From Rhodoferax lacus (GTDB lineage Bacteria; Pseudomonadota; Gammaproteobacteria; Burkholderiales; Burkholderiaceae_C): a stretch of 64,000 nt of DNA. The translations under genes and the position numbers were made by a program. Positions 34,239 to 43,077 of the stretch are shown piece by piece. Positions within the stretch are counted from its first letter, which is position 1. Every line of letters starts with the position of its first letter. A model generated the notes under the pieces. That model had not been told where the DNA came from, did no database searches, and saw nothing but the letters and a program-made list of their open reading frames with translations. The stretch spans positions 144,807 to 208,806 of the forward strand of contig NZ_QFZK01000007.1 in NCBI RefSeq assembly GCF_003415675.1, read 5' to 3'.

Positions 34239-35507
34239 TTGCTGTTCGACGCCAGCTGCAAAAGCTTTCCGCAGACCGCAGCGCCCTTGCGGCCTGCGGA
34301 CATACCGGCGCAAGGCTGGCAACTGCTGGCCGATGACCTGGCCTATCCGCTGGCGGTGCTGAAAAGAGCGGCACTGCAGCACAACCTGGCCTGGATGCAG
34401 GCCTATGCCAAGCGCCGCGGCGTGCACCTGGCGCCCCATGGCAAAACCACCATGTCCCCCGAGCTGTTCCGCATGCAGCTGTCCGCTGGCGCCTGGGGCA
34501 TCAGCTTTGCCACCGTGTTCCAGCTCGGCGTGGGCGTGCAGGCCGGGGTGCGGCGCAGCATCATCGCCAATCAGGTGTTGTCCCCGGCCGACCTGGCTGG
34601 CCTCTGCGCGCTGCTGCACACGCATGCCGATCTGCAGGTCTGGTTTCTGGTGGACTCGCTGGAGCAGTTGCGCCTGATCGAAGCCTGGTCTGTAACCCAG
34701 CCCGCACACAAACCCTTTGATGTGCTGCTGGAAATTGGCGTGGCGGCCAAGCGCACCGGCGTCCGCTCGCAGGAGCAGGCGCTGGCCCTGGCACAAGCGA
34801 TTGCGCAGTCTCCGGCAGTGCGACTGGGCGGCGTGGAGTGTTACGAAGGCAATGCCGCCATAGGCGAGCCCAGCCACGACGTAGTCGCTGTCACGGAGCT
34901 CGTGCGCCGCGTGCTGGAAGTCACCCGCCTGTGCGATGCCCAAGCCCTGTTTGCGAAGGAAGAAATTCTGCTCAGCGCCGGTGGGTCGGCGGTGTTTGAT
35001 CTGGTGCTGCCGCTGCTGACCACGTCCGGCCTCTCCAAGCCGGTTGCCGGTGTGCTGCGCTCGGGCTGCTACATCACGCATGACCATGGCCACTACAAGC
35101 GCTACCTGCAGTTGGTGGAGCAGCGCGAGGGCCTGACCGAATCCCTCCAGCCTGCCTTGGAGGTCTGGACCCAGGTGCAGTCGGTGCCCGAGCCGGGGCT
35201 GGCGTTTTTAAGTTGCGGCCGGCGCGACATTTCTTTTGACATCGAGCTGCCCATGCCACAGCGTCTGGCCCGCTCCGGCGTGCGCCGCATGGAGGACACG
35301 GTTGCCGCACCACCAGACTGGCGTATCACCCAGCTCAATGACCAGCACGCCTACCTTCAGTTCGACCCTGCAGGGGTTGTGCCCGCCGTGGGCGACCGCG
35401 TTGTCTTGGGTCTGTCCCACCCGTGTACGACCTTTGACAAGTGGCGGTGGATGGTGGTGGCTGAAGACGATGGCCGGGTTGTTGGCGCCATTCACACCTG
35501 TTTTTAG
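34239..35507 (+). CDS. PLP-dependent D-serine-dehydratase-like amino acid deaminase
   Basis: A 422-residue fold-type III PLP enzyme of the alanine racemase N-terminal/D-serine dehydratase-like family. The cofactor Lys is in HLAPHGKTTM near residue 69; the C-terminal domain carries HPCTTFDKW with the His-Cys pair that binds zinc in eukaryotic-type D-serine dehydratases (DSD1). So it probably deaminates a D-hydroxy amino acid, substrate unknown. The start is TTG at 34239, the first start-type codon after an in-frame stop which is also the stop codon of cheV, 4 codons upstream. Same reading frame as cheV, so it may be coupled to it. Confidence 0.8.
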   Translation: MLFDASCKSFPQTAAPLRPADIPAQGWQLLADDLAYPLAVLKRAALQHNLAWMQAYAKRRGVHLAPHGKTTMSPELFRMQLSAGAWGISFATVFQLGVGVQAGVRRSIIANQVLSPADLAGLCALLHTHADLQVWFLVDSLEQLRLIEAWSVTQPAHKPFDVLLEIGVAAKRTGVRSQEQALALAQAIAQSPAVRLGGVECYEGNAAIGEPSHDVVAVTELVRRVLEVTRLCDAQALFAKEEILLSAGGSAVFDLVLPLLTTSGLSKPVAGVLRSGCYITHDHGHYKRYLQLVEQREGLTESLQPALEVWTQVQSVPEPGLAFLSCGRRDISFDIELPMPQRLARSGVRRMEDTVAAPPDWRITQLNDQHAYLQFDPAGVVPAVGDRVVLGLSHPCTTFDKWRWMVVAEDDGRVVGAIHTCF

Positions 35508-35559
35508 ACTTCCAGGCATTTGTTTTTTGGCTACGGCTTGCTGGCCTGCTTGGTGGGGG

Positions 35560-35635
35560 CAGAGGTTGCGGGTATCGGGGTGTCCTCATACTGCGGGTAC
35601 GCACAAATCGGCCACCCCGATACCCGCAACCTCTG
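35560..35635. repeat. Long hairpin element, copy 1 of the family
   Basis: Arms 35560-35582 and 35613-35635 are a perfect 23-bp inverted repeat containing GCGGGTATCGGGGTG; after one mismatch (35583/35612) two more pairs follow. The 24-nt centre (35586-35609) reads TCATAC, apical stem TGCG, tetraloop GGTA, CGCA, then CAAATC. The identical centre occurs inverted in the next hairpin, while the arm sequences differ. Confidence 0.8.
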
Positions 35636-35764
35636 TGCGTTGCGTCATGGTTCGGATACGTGAATACCAAGTCCGGACCCCCATCACCGAGGTTCAAGGC
35701 GTTCAAGGCGTGCCGGTGTGTATTGGTAGTTGGTATTCCCTTAGGACAGCATCAGCGCGACTAT

Positions 35765-35842
35765 GCGGAGAGGGCGGGTATGCCCGGGGCCGATTTGTGC
35801 GTACCCGCAGTATGAGGCCCCGGGCATACCCGCCCTCTCCGC
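35765..35842. repeat. Long hairpin element, copy 2 of the family, inverted
   Basis: Arms 35765-35791 and 35816-35842 are a perfect 27-bp inverted repeat (includes GGGCGGGTATGCCCGGGGCC). The 24-nt centre, 35792-35815, is the exact reverse complement of the centre of the hairpin at 35560. Only GCGGGTAT is shared between the two stems. Confidence 0.8.
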
Positions 35843-35890
35843 GACACGCGCAGGAACAGAGACAGGTACCCTCTCCGCGACACACGCAGG
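35833..35890. repeat. Imperfect 22-nt direct repeat beside hairpin copy 2
   Basis: CCCTCTCCGCGACAC then R then CGCAGG occurs at 35833-35854 and 35869-35890, 21 of 22 bases alike, 36 nt apart. The first unit begins inside the right arm of the hairpin, the same arrangement as at 24198. Confidence 0.6.
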
Positions 35891-36022
35891 CACAAAGCAC
35901 ACACAAGCCCCCACAGACACCAAGCCTGCACTACACTTCGCAACCACCGCCCCCGCCCTACCCGGACCGGGATGCACTGAGACTTGCCCACAAGGCAATG
36001 AACAACACAGGAGCCACTACCC

Positions 36023-39000
36023 ATGAACGCCCCGCTGGACCCCCGCGTCCTCTCTGAACAGTCCAAGCTGCCAGATACCCTGCGCAACGCCCTGGACTCT
36101 GTCACCCTCGACGACAAATACACCCAGGACCACGGCCCCGCTTTCATGAGCGGCATACAAGCCCTGGTGCGCCTGCCCATGCTCCAGCGCGTGCGCGATC
36201 TGCAACTCGGAAAAAACACCGCTGGCTTTGTCAGCGGCTACCGCGGCTCGCCGCTGGGCACCTATGACCAGGCTCTGGTCAAGGCCGAGAAACACCTCCA
36301 GGCCCACCACGTTGTCTTCCAGCCCGGCGTCAACGAAGAGCTGGCCGCCACCGCACTGTGGGGCACCCAGCAACTCGGCTTTGCCCCGCCCGGCAGCAAT
36401 AAGTATGACGGCGTGTTCGGCATCTGGTACGGCAAGGGCCCGGGCGTGGACCGCTGCTCGGATGTGTTCAAGCACGCCAACATGGCGGGCACCACCCCCT
36501 GGGGTGGCGTGATTGCCGTGGCCGGCGACGACCACATTTCCAAGAGCAGCACGGCGGCCCACCAGAGCGACCACATCTTCAAGGCCTGTGGCTTGCCGGT
36601 GTTCTTCCCGGCCAACGTGCAGGAGATCCTGGATCTGGGGCTGCACGCCTTTGCCATGAGCCGCTTCTCGGGTGTGTGGGCCGGCATGAAGACCATCCAG
36701 GAAATTGTCGAGTCCAGCGCCACGGTGCAGGTGGATGCCAACCGCGTGAACATCATCACGCCCACCGATTTTGTGATTCCAGAAGGCGGCCTGCATATCC
36801 GCTGGCCCGACCACGCGCTGGAGCAGGAGGCGCGTCTGTTTGACTACAAGTGGTACGCGGCCCTGGCCTATATCCGCGCCAACCGCCTCAACTACAACGC
36901 CATCGAGGGACCGAACGACCGCTTCGGCATCATCGCCAGCGGCAAGGCTTTCAATGACACGCGCCAGGCCCTCCTGGACCTGGGGCTGGATGACGCTACC
37001 TGCAGGCGCATCGGGCTTCGCCTGCACAAGGTCGGCGTGGTCTGGCCATTGGAAGCCCAGCTCACGCGCGAATTCGCCACCGGCCTGCAGGAGATTCTGG
37101 TGGTGGAGGAAAAGCGCCAGGTCATCGAATACCAGCTCAAGGAAGAGCTCTACAACTGGCGTGCCGATGTGCGCCCCACCGTGCTGGGCAAGTTCGACGC
37201 GGTGGAAACACCGGACCACTATGGCGCCGGTGGCGAATGGTCCATGCCCAACCCCACGGCCCACACGCTGCTGCGCGCCAACGCGGACCTGAGCCCGGCC
37301 ATCATTGCGCGCGCCATTGCCAAGCGCATCAAGAAGCTGGGGCTGGATGCCGACACCACAGCGCGCATCGATGCACAACTGGCCATCCTGCAAGCGCAGG
37401 AGCAGGCCTTGCACACCATTGAGCTCACCAGCGGCAAGGCACCCGAGCGCCAGCCCTGGTTCTGCTCGGGCTGCCCGCACAACACCAGCACCCAGTTGCC
37501 CGAAGGCTCGCGCGCCATGGCCGGCATTGGCTGCCACTTCATGACCATCTGGATGGACCGCGCCACCGTAGGCTTCACGCAGATGGGTGGCGAGGGCGTG
37601 CCCTGGGTGGGGCAGCAGCCCTTCAGCACCGAACAACACATGTTTGCCAACCTGGGCGATGGCACGTATTTCCACAGCGGCATCCTGGCCATACGCCAGA
37701 GCATTGCCGCCGGGGTGAACATCACCTACAAGATTCTCTACAACGACGCCGTGGCCATGACCGGCGGCCAGGATGTGGGCGAGCGCCATGGCGCCGCGGG
37801 CTCTCCTTGGGCTGCGGGCCACTCGGTGGTGCAGATTGCGCAAAGCATGCGTTCTGAGGGCGCCGTCAAGATCGCAATAGTCACCGACGAGCCCGAGAAG
37901 TATGCGCAAGTCAGTGGCCTGCCCGAGGGCATTGCCATCCAGCACCGTGACACGCTGGATGCCGTGCAGCGCGCATTCCGCGAGATCAAGGGTACGACCG
38001 TCATCATCTACGACCAGACCTGCGCCACCGAGAAGCGCCGCCGCCGCAAACGCGGCACACTGGTGGACCCGGCCAAACGCGTCGTGATCAACGAGCGGGT
38101 GTGCGAGGGTTGTGGTGACTGCAGCGTGCAGAGCAACTGCATCAGCGTGGAGCCGCTGGAGACCGAACTGGGCCGCAAGCGACAGATCAACCAGAGCAGC
38201 TGCAACAAGGATTTTTCCTGCCTCAAGGGCTTTTGCCCGAGCTTTGTGACGGTGGAAGGTGGCAAGCTCAAGAAGCCCAAGGGTGCAGGCACGTCACCCA
38301 CCGGGCAGACCGCGGCCTTGCCAGACCTGCCACCGGCACCCGTGCTGCCCGACCTGCACAGCGCACCCGGCGCGGTGTGGGGCATGGTGGTGGCCGGTGT
38401 GGGCGGCACCGGCGTTATCACCATTGGCCAATTGCTGGGTATGGCTGCGCACCTGGAGGGTCTGGGCATCGTGACGCAGGACGCCGGGGGTCTGGCGCAA
38501 AAGGGGGGTGCCACCTGGAGCCATGTGCAGATCGGCGCCACGCAGGATCACCTGCGCACCACGCGCGTGGGCATGGCCTCGGCCGACCTCATCATCGGCT
38601 GCGACCCTATCGTGGTGGCCGGCAAGGAAACGCTGGGCCGCATGCGCAGCGGGCGCACCCATGTGGCGCTGAACAGCCACACGGCACCCACGGCCGGGTT
38701 TGTGAAGAGCGCGGACTGGGTCAACCCCGGCGTGCAGTGCCTGCAGGACATTGCCCAGGCTGTGGGCCAGGACCAGCTGGCGGTGTTCGACGCCGATGCC
38801 CTGTCCATCCAACTGCTGGGCGACGCCATCTACACCAACCCCATGTTGCTGGGTTTTGCCTGGCAAAAGGGCTGGATACCGCTGCAGCGTGCGTCCCTCA
38901 TGCGTGCCATCGAACTCAACGCCGTGGCGGTGGCCAACAACCGTGCCGCTTTTGAGTGGGGTTGCCGCGCTGCGGCCGACCCGCAGGCCGTGCAGCGCCT

Positions 39001-39718
39001 GCTGAATCCCGCGCAGGTGATTGCCTTCACCCCGCGCCCCAAGACCGGCCGTGACGCGCTGGATGCGCTGGTGCAGCACCGTGTGGCCATCCTCACGCAG
39101 TACCAGAACGCCGCCTATGCAGACAGCTACCGCGCCTTTGTGGAGCAGGTGCGCGCTGCCGAGTCTGCATTGGGTGCAGGCGACGCATTGCCCCTGAGCG
39201 AGGCCGTGGCACGCTACCTGTTCAAGCTCATGGCCTACAAGGACGAGTACGAAGTGGCCCGCCTGCACAGCGATGCTGGATTTGCGTCCCAGGTGCAGGC
39301 GCAGTTCGAGGGTGACTTCAAGCTGCACTACCACCTGGCGCCGCCGCTGTTTGCCAAGCGCAACGCCAGGGGCGAGTTGCAAAAGCAGGCGTTCGGACCG
39401 TGGATGGGCGTGGCCATGCGCGCTCTGGCCCGGTTGAAGTTCCTGCGCGGCACAGCGCTGGATGTATTCGGCCGCAGCGAGGAGCGCCGCACCGAGCGCG
39501 CCTTGATCGCCGCGTACCGCAAGGACCTGGAGGCCATGCTGTCCACACTCACCGTGGCCAACCGGGATGCCGCTGCCGCCTTTGCCCGTGTGCCCGAGCA
39601 GATACGCGGCTTTGGCCATGTAAAAGAACGGCACCTGGTGGCGGCGCAGCAGCAGTGGGAGGTGCTGCTTGAACGATTCAGGCAACAAAGCCGCTCAGAT
39701 GATGCGCGCATGGCTTAG
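36023..39718 (+). CDS. Fused indolepyruvate ferredoxin oxidoreductase (IorAB-type)
   Basis: A 1231-residue single-chain 2-oxoacid oxidoreductase that decarboxylates arylpyruvates such as indolepyruvate to acyl-CoA. The N-terminal pyrimidine-binding part has GFVSGYRGSPLGTYD. The TPP-binding region has WFCSGCPHNTST, GIGCHFM and LGDGTYFHSG, then YNDAVAMTGGQ. A 4Fe-4S segment carries CEGCGDCSVQSNC and CNKDFSCLKGFC, and the gamma-type domain VAGVGGTGVITIGQLLG follows with GGLAQKGGATWSHV. Length (1150-1250) fits the aerobic one-polypeptide form of proteobacteria. CAGGAG precedes the ATG. The hairpin region separates it from upstream genes. Confidence 0.93.
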   Translation: MNAPLDPRVLSEQSKLPDTLRNALDSVTLDDKYTQDHGPAFMSGIQALVRLPMLQRVRDLQLGKNTAGFVSGYRGSPLGTYDQALVKAEKHLQAHHVVFQPGVNEELAATALWGTQQLGFAPPGSNKYDGVFGIWYGKGPGVDRCSDVFKHANMAGTTPWGGVIAVAGDDHISKSSTAAHQSDHIFKACGLPVFFPANVQEILDLGLHAFAMSRFSGVWAGMKTIQEIVESSATVQVDANRVNIITPTDFVIPEGGLHIRWPDHALEQEARLFDYKWYAALAYIRANRLNYNAIEGPNDRFGIIASGKAFNDTRQALLDLGLDDATCRRIGLRLHKVGVVWPLEAQLTREFATGLQEILVVEEKRQVIEYQLKEELYNWRADVRPTVLGKFDAVETPDHYGAGGEWSMPNPTAHTLLRANADLSPAIIARAIAKRIKKLGLDADTTARIDAQLAILQAQEQALHTIELTSGKAPERQPWFCSGCPHNTSTQLPEGSRAMAGIGCHFMTIWMDRATVGFTQMGGEGVPWVGQQPFSTEQHMFANLGDGTYFHSGILAIRQSIAAGVNITYKILYNDAVAMTGGQDVGERHGAAGSPWAAGHSVVQIAQSMRSEGAVKIAIVTDEPEKYAQVSGLPEGIAIQHRDTLDAVQRAFREIKGTTVIIYDQTCATEKRRRRKRGTLVDPAKRVVINERVCEGCGDCSVQSNCISVEPLETELGRKRQINQSSCNKDFSCLKGFCPSFVTVEGGKLKKPKGAGTSPTGQTAALPDLPPAPVLPDLHSAPGAVWGMVVAGVGGTGVITIGQLLGMAAHLEGLGIVTQDAGGLAQKGGATWSHVQIGATQDHLRTTRVGMASADLIIGCDPIVVAGKETLGRMRSGRTHVALNSHTAPTAGFVKSADWVNPGVQCLQDIAQAVGQDQLAVFDADALSIQLLGDAIYTNPMLLGFAWQKGWIPLQRASLMRAIELNAVAVANNRAAFEWGCRAAADPQAVQRLLNPAQVIAFTPRPKTGRDALDALVQHRVAILTQYQNAAYADSYRAFVEQVRAAESALGAGDALPLSEAVARYLFKLMAYKDEYEVARLHSDAGFASQVQAQFEGDFKLHYHLAPPLFAKRNARGELQKQAFGPWMGVAMRALARLKFLRGTALDVFGRSEERRTERALIAAYRKDLEAMLSTLTVANRDAAAAFARVPEQIRGFGHVKERHLVAAQQQWEVLLERFRQQSRSDDARMA

Positions 39719-39855
39719 GGCATGGCCTCAGGTGGAGTAGGTGACATACCAGCCCCGTACAATGGCAGGCTGACCCTCACCCACTGATGCGGCCTCTTTC
39801 GGGCTGCGCGCGGGTGGGCCTTAGCCCTGTTTCCCCCCATTTGTGGAGTTTGCCT

Positions 39856-40188
39856 GTGTTCATTTCTTCTGCCTTTGCCCAAACCGCCCCCGCTGCTGCC
39901 GCTGGTGGCGACATGCAGTCTTCCCTGATGAGCATGCTGCCCCTGGTGCTGATGTTCGTGGTGCTGTACTTCGTCATGATCCGCCCCCAGATGAGGAAGC
40001 AAAAGGAAGCCAAGGCCATGATCGACGCGCTTGCCAAGGGTGACGAAGTGGTGACCGTGGGTGGCATGCTGGGCAAGATCAGCAAGATCAATGACAACAG
40101 CCTGAGTGTGGAAGTGGCCAATGGCGTGGAAGTGCAGATCCAGCGCAACGCGGTGGTGCAGGTGCTGCCCAAGGGCACGATCAAGTAA
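39856..40188 (+). CDS. yajC: Preprotein translocase subunit YajC
   Basis: A 110-residue YajC, an accessory of the SecDF-YajC complex. A single membrane helix (about 26-45, LPLVLMFVVLYFVMIRP) precedes QMRKQKEAKAMIDALAKGDEVVTVGGMLGKI, the family core. The start is GTG 39856 (MFISSAFAQTAP), which is the usual betaproteobacterial N-terminus and has GGAG 7 nt upstream; a longer reading begins in promoter DNA. It leads the yajC-secD-secF operon. The usual tgt/queA neighbours are not upstream here. Confidence 0.93.
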   Translation: MFISSAFAQTAPAAAAGGDMQSSLMSMLPLVLMFVVLYFVMIRPQMRKQKEAKAMIDALAKGDEVVTVGGMLGKISKINDNSLSVEVANGVEVQIQRNAVVQVLPKGTIK

Positions 40189-40215
40189 TCCGTTCACTCA
40201 CAGTCTGGCGCGATC

Positions 40216-42108
40216 ATGAACCGTTATCCGGTGTGGAAGTACGCGATCCTGGTGATCGCGCTGTTGGTGGGTGGCCTGTTTGCGCTGCCCAATCTGTTTG
40301 GTGAATCTCCGGCGGTTCAGGTCTCGGTGGCCAAGCCCGGCATGCAACTCGATACCGCTGCCCTGGGTCGGGTGGAAGAGTCGCTCAAAGCGGTGGGACT
40401 GGCGCCCGACAGCCTGGTACTCGAAGGCAGCTCCATCAAGGCGCGCTTTGCCAACACCGACGCCCAGCTCAAGGCCAAGGACGCGATCCAGAAGGCACTG
40501 AACCCGGATGCGGAAAACCCCGCCTATGTGGTGGCCCTCAACCTGCTGACACGCTCGCCCGCCTGGCTGAGCGCCCTGCGCGCTTCGCCCATGTACCTGG
40601 GTCTGGACTTGCGCGGTGGCGTGCACTTCATGCTGCAGGTGGACATGCAGGCCGCACTCTCCAAGCGTGCCGAGTCGCTGGCCGGTGACATCCGCACCAC
40701 GCTGCGCGAAAAGGATGTGCGCCACAGCGGCATCACCCGCAACGGACAGACCGTGGAAGTGAAGTTCCGGGATGCCGCCGCCATGGACGCAGCCAAGGCC
40801 ATCATCCAGGACAGCTTCCAGGAACTCACCAGCACCACCGCGCCCGATGGCACGGAGTTCAAGCTGGTGGCCTCCATCAACCCGGTGGCCGGCCGCAAGA
40901 TCCAGGAGCAGGCGCTCAAGCAGAACATCACCACCCTGCACAACCGGATCAACGAACTCGGCGTGGCCGAGCCGGTGATCCAGCAGCAGGGCCTGGACCG
41001 CATCGTGGTGCAACTGCCCGGTGTGCAGGACACGGCCAAGGCCAAGGACATTCTGGGGCGCACCGCCACGCTCGAAATCCGCATGGTCGAAGAAAGCGCC
41101 GAGGCGCGTGCAGCCGAGACCGGCTCCGGCCCAGTGCCCTTTGGCACCGAGCGTTTTCTGGAGCGCACCGGCCAGCCCGTCATCGTGAAGAAGCAGGTCA
41201 TCCTGACCGGCGACAATCTCACCGATGCCCAGCCCGGCTTTGACAGCCAGACCCAGGAAGCCGCCGTGCACCTGACGCTGGACGCCAAGGGCTCGCGCAT
41301 CTTCCGCGACGTCACGCGCGAAAGCATCGGCAAGCGCATGGCCATCCTGCTGTTCGAGAAGGGCAAGGGCGAAGTCGTCACCGCGCCGGTGATCCGCTCC
41401 GAGATCGGTGGCGGACGGGTGCAGATCTCCGGTCGCATGACCACCACCGAGGCGGCCGATACGGCGCTGCTGCTGCGCGCAGGCTCGCTTGCCGCGCCCA
41501 TGGAAATCATCGAAGAGCGCACCATCGGCCCGTCGCTCGGTGCCGAGAACATTGCCAAGGGCTTCAACAGTGTGACCTGGGGTTTCCTGGCCGTTGCAGC
41601 TTTCATGTGCATGTACTACATGCTGTTTGGTGTGATCTCCAGCATCGCCCTGGCCTTCAATTTGTTGCTGCTGGTGGCCGTACTGTCCATGCTGCAGGCC
41701 ACGCTCACGCTGCCGGGCATGGCGGCCATGGCGCTGGTGCTGGGTATGGCCATTGATGCCAACGTGCTGATCAACGAGCGTGTACGTGAAGAGCTGCGCA
41801 ACGGCGCCTCGCCGCAGGCTGCCATCCACGCCGGTTACGACCGCGCCTGGGCCACCATCATCGACTCCAACGTCACCACCCTGATCGCCGGCCTGGCCTT
41901 GCTGGCCTTTGGTTCGGGCCCGGTGCGCGGCTTTGCCGTGGTGCACTGCCTGGGCATTCTGACCAGCATGTTCTCGGGTGTTTTCTTCTCGCGCGGCGTG
42001 GTAAATTTATGGTACGGACGGCAGAAGAAGCTCAAGGGCGTTTCCATTGGAACCGTCTGGCGGCCCGCAACGGGTGACGCGCTCACGGCCGGCCAACAGG
42101 GAAAATAA
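40216..42108 (+). CDS. secD: Protein translocase subunit SecD
   Basis: A 630-residue SecD. It has the first membrane helix (about 8-27), the large periplasmic P1 domain with YLGLDLRGGVHFMLQVD and LGVAEPVIQQQG, then five C-terminal helices with the MALVLGMAIDANVLINERVREE motif, whose Asp is on the proton path. SecDF uses the proton gradient to pull exported proteins after SecA. It lies 27 nt after yajC and 3 nt before secF. Confidence 0.97.
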   Translation: MNRYPVWKYAILVIALLVGGLFALPNLFGESPAVQVSVAKPGMQLDTAALGRVEESLKAVGLAPDSLVLEGSSIKARFANTDAQLKAKDAIQKALNPDAENPAYVVALNLLTRSPAWLSALRASPMYLGLDLRGGVHFMLQVDMQAALSKRAESLAGDIRTTLREKDVRHSGITRNGQTVEVKFRDAAAMDAAKAIIQDSFQELTSTTAPDGTEFKLVASINPVAGRKIQEQALKQNITTLHNRINELGVAEPVIQQQGLDRIVVQLPGVQDTAKAKDILGRTATLEIRMVEESAEARAAETGSGPVPFGTERFLERTGQPVIVKKQVILTGDNLTDAQPGFDSQTQEAAVHLTLDAKGSRIFRDVTRESIGKRMAILLFEKGKGEVVTAPVIRSEIGGGRVQISGRMTTTEAADTALLLRAGSLAAPMEIIEERTIGPSLGAENIAKGFNSVTWGFLAVAAFMCMYYMLFGVISSIALAFNLLLLVAVLSMLQATLTLPGMAAMALVLGMAIDANVLINERVREELRNGASPQAAIHAGYDRAWATIIDSNVTTLIAGLALLAFGSGPVRGFAVVHCLGILTSMFSGVFFSRGVVNLWYGRQKKLKGVSIGTVWRPATGDALTAGQQGK

Positions 42109-42111
42109 AAA

Positions 42112-43065
42112 ATGGAATTTTTCAAAATCCGCCGCGACATTCCGTTCATGCGGAATGCGCTGGTGTTCAACGCGGTGTCTGCCCTGACCTTCCTGGCGGC
42201 CGTCTTCTTCCTGTTCTCGCGTGGCCTGCATCTCTCGGTGGAGTTCACCGGCGGCACGCTCATGGAGGTGAGCTACTCCCAGCCCGCTGACCTGAACGCC
42301 ATCCGCTCGGCCGTGGACGCCCTGGGCATCAAGGACGTGCAGGTGCAGAACTTCGGCACGGCGCAGGACGTTCTGATCCGCATGCCGGTGCAAAAGGGCA
42401 GCAACAGCGCCCAACAGAGCGAGAAGGTACTCACCGCACTCAAGGCCGTGGACCCCAGTGCCACCCAGCGCCGCACCGAGTTTGTCGGCCCGCAGGTGGG
42501 CGATGAACTCGCGGCCGACGGCCTCAAGGCGCTGGCCTGCGTGGTGGCCGGCATCATGCTGTACTTGGCCATCCGCTTCGAGTGGAAGTTTGCCGTGGCG
42601 GCCATCATCGCCAACCTGCACGACGTGGTCATCATCCTGGGCTTCTTTGCTTTCTTCCAGTGGGAGTTTTCGCTGCCGGTGCTGGCTGCGGTGTTGGCGG
42701 TGCTGGGTTATTCGGTGAACGAATCAGTGGTCATTTTTGACCGGATCCGCGAGAACTTCCGCCGCTACCGCAAGATGAACACACAGGCGGTCATCGACAA
42801 CGCCATCACCTCCACCATCAGCCGCACCATCATCACCCACGGCTGCACCCAGCTCATGGTGTTGTCCATGCTGTTGTTCGGTGGTGCCACGCTGCATTAT
42901 TTTGCGTTGGCCCTCACGATTGGTATTTTGTTCGGTATTTACTCCTCGGTGTTTGTGGCCGCAGCCATCGCCATGTGGCTCGGCATCCAGCGCGAAGACC
43001 TGATCAAGACCGGCAGCAAAAAAGAAGAAGACCCCAACGACCCGAACGCAGGCGCCACCGTTTAA
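42112..43065 (+). CDS. secF: Protein translocase subunit SecF
   Basis: A 317-residue SecF with six membrane helices. Motifs: HLSVEFTGGTLMEV after helix 1, VGPQVGDELAADGLKALA before helix 2, and VLGYSVNESVVIFDRIREN with the charged residues needed for proton coupling. It partners SecD. The C-terminus is polar (KKEEDPNDPNAG). The ATG is 3 nt after the secD stop. Confidence 0.97.
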   Translation: MEFFKIRRDIPFMRNALVFNAVSALTFLAAVFFLFSRGLHLSVEFTGGTLMEVSYSQPADLNAIRSAVDALGIKDVQVQNFGTAQDVLIRMPVQKGSNSAQQSEKVLTALKAVDPSATQRRTEFVGPQVGDELAADGLKALACVVAGIMLYLAIRFEWKFAVAAIIANLHDVVIILGFFAFFQWEFSLPVLAAVLAVLGYSVNESVVIFDRIRENFRRYRKMNTQAVIDNAITSTISRTIITHGCTQLMVLSMLLFGGATLHYFALALTIGILFGIYSSVFVAAAIAMWLGIQREDLIKTGSKKEEDPNDPNAGATV

Positions 43066-43077
43066 CATCTGGTGGTC

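Larger units (their letters stand above)
35508..36022. other. 515-nt intergenic region with hairpin elements
   Basis: No convincing gene is seen. The region holds two long hairpins of one family (35560-35635 and 35765-35842), in opposite orientations, a direct repeat (35833-35890), and an AC-rich leader with an AGGAG site before the next gene. Short open frames crossing the hairpins read SYCGYAQIG in both copies, which is a by-product of the shared loop sequence. Confidence 0.7.

Noticed and set aside
35521..35668. Small open frame reading SYCGYAQIG through hairpin copy 1
   Set aside because: The similar peptide in copy 2 comes from the shared loop sequence in the opposite orientation; start codon is weak and the frame spans an inverted repeat.
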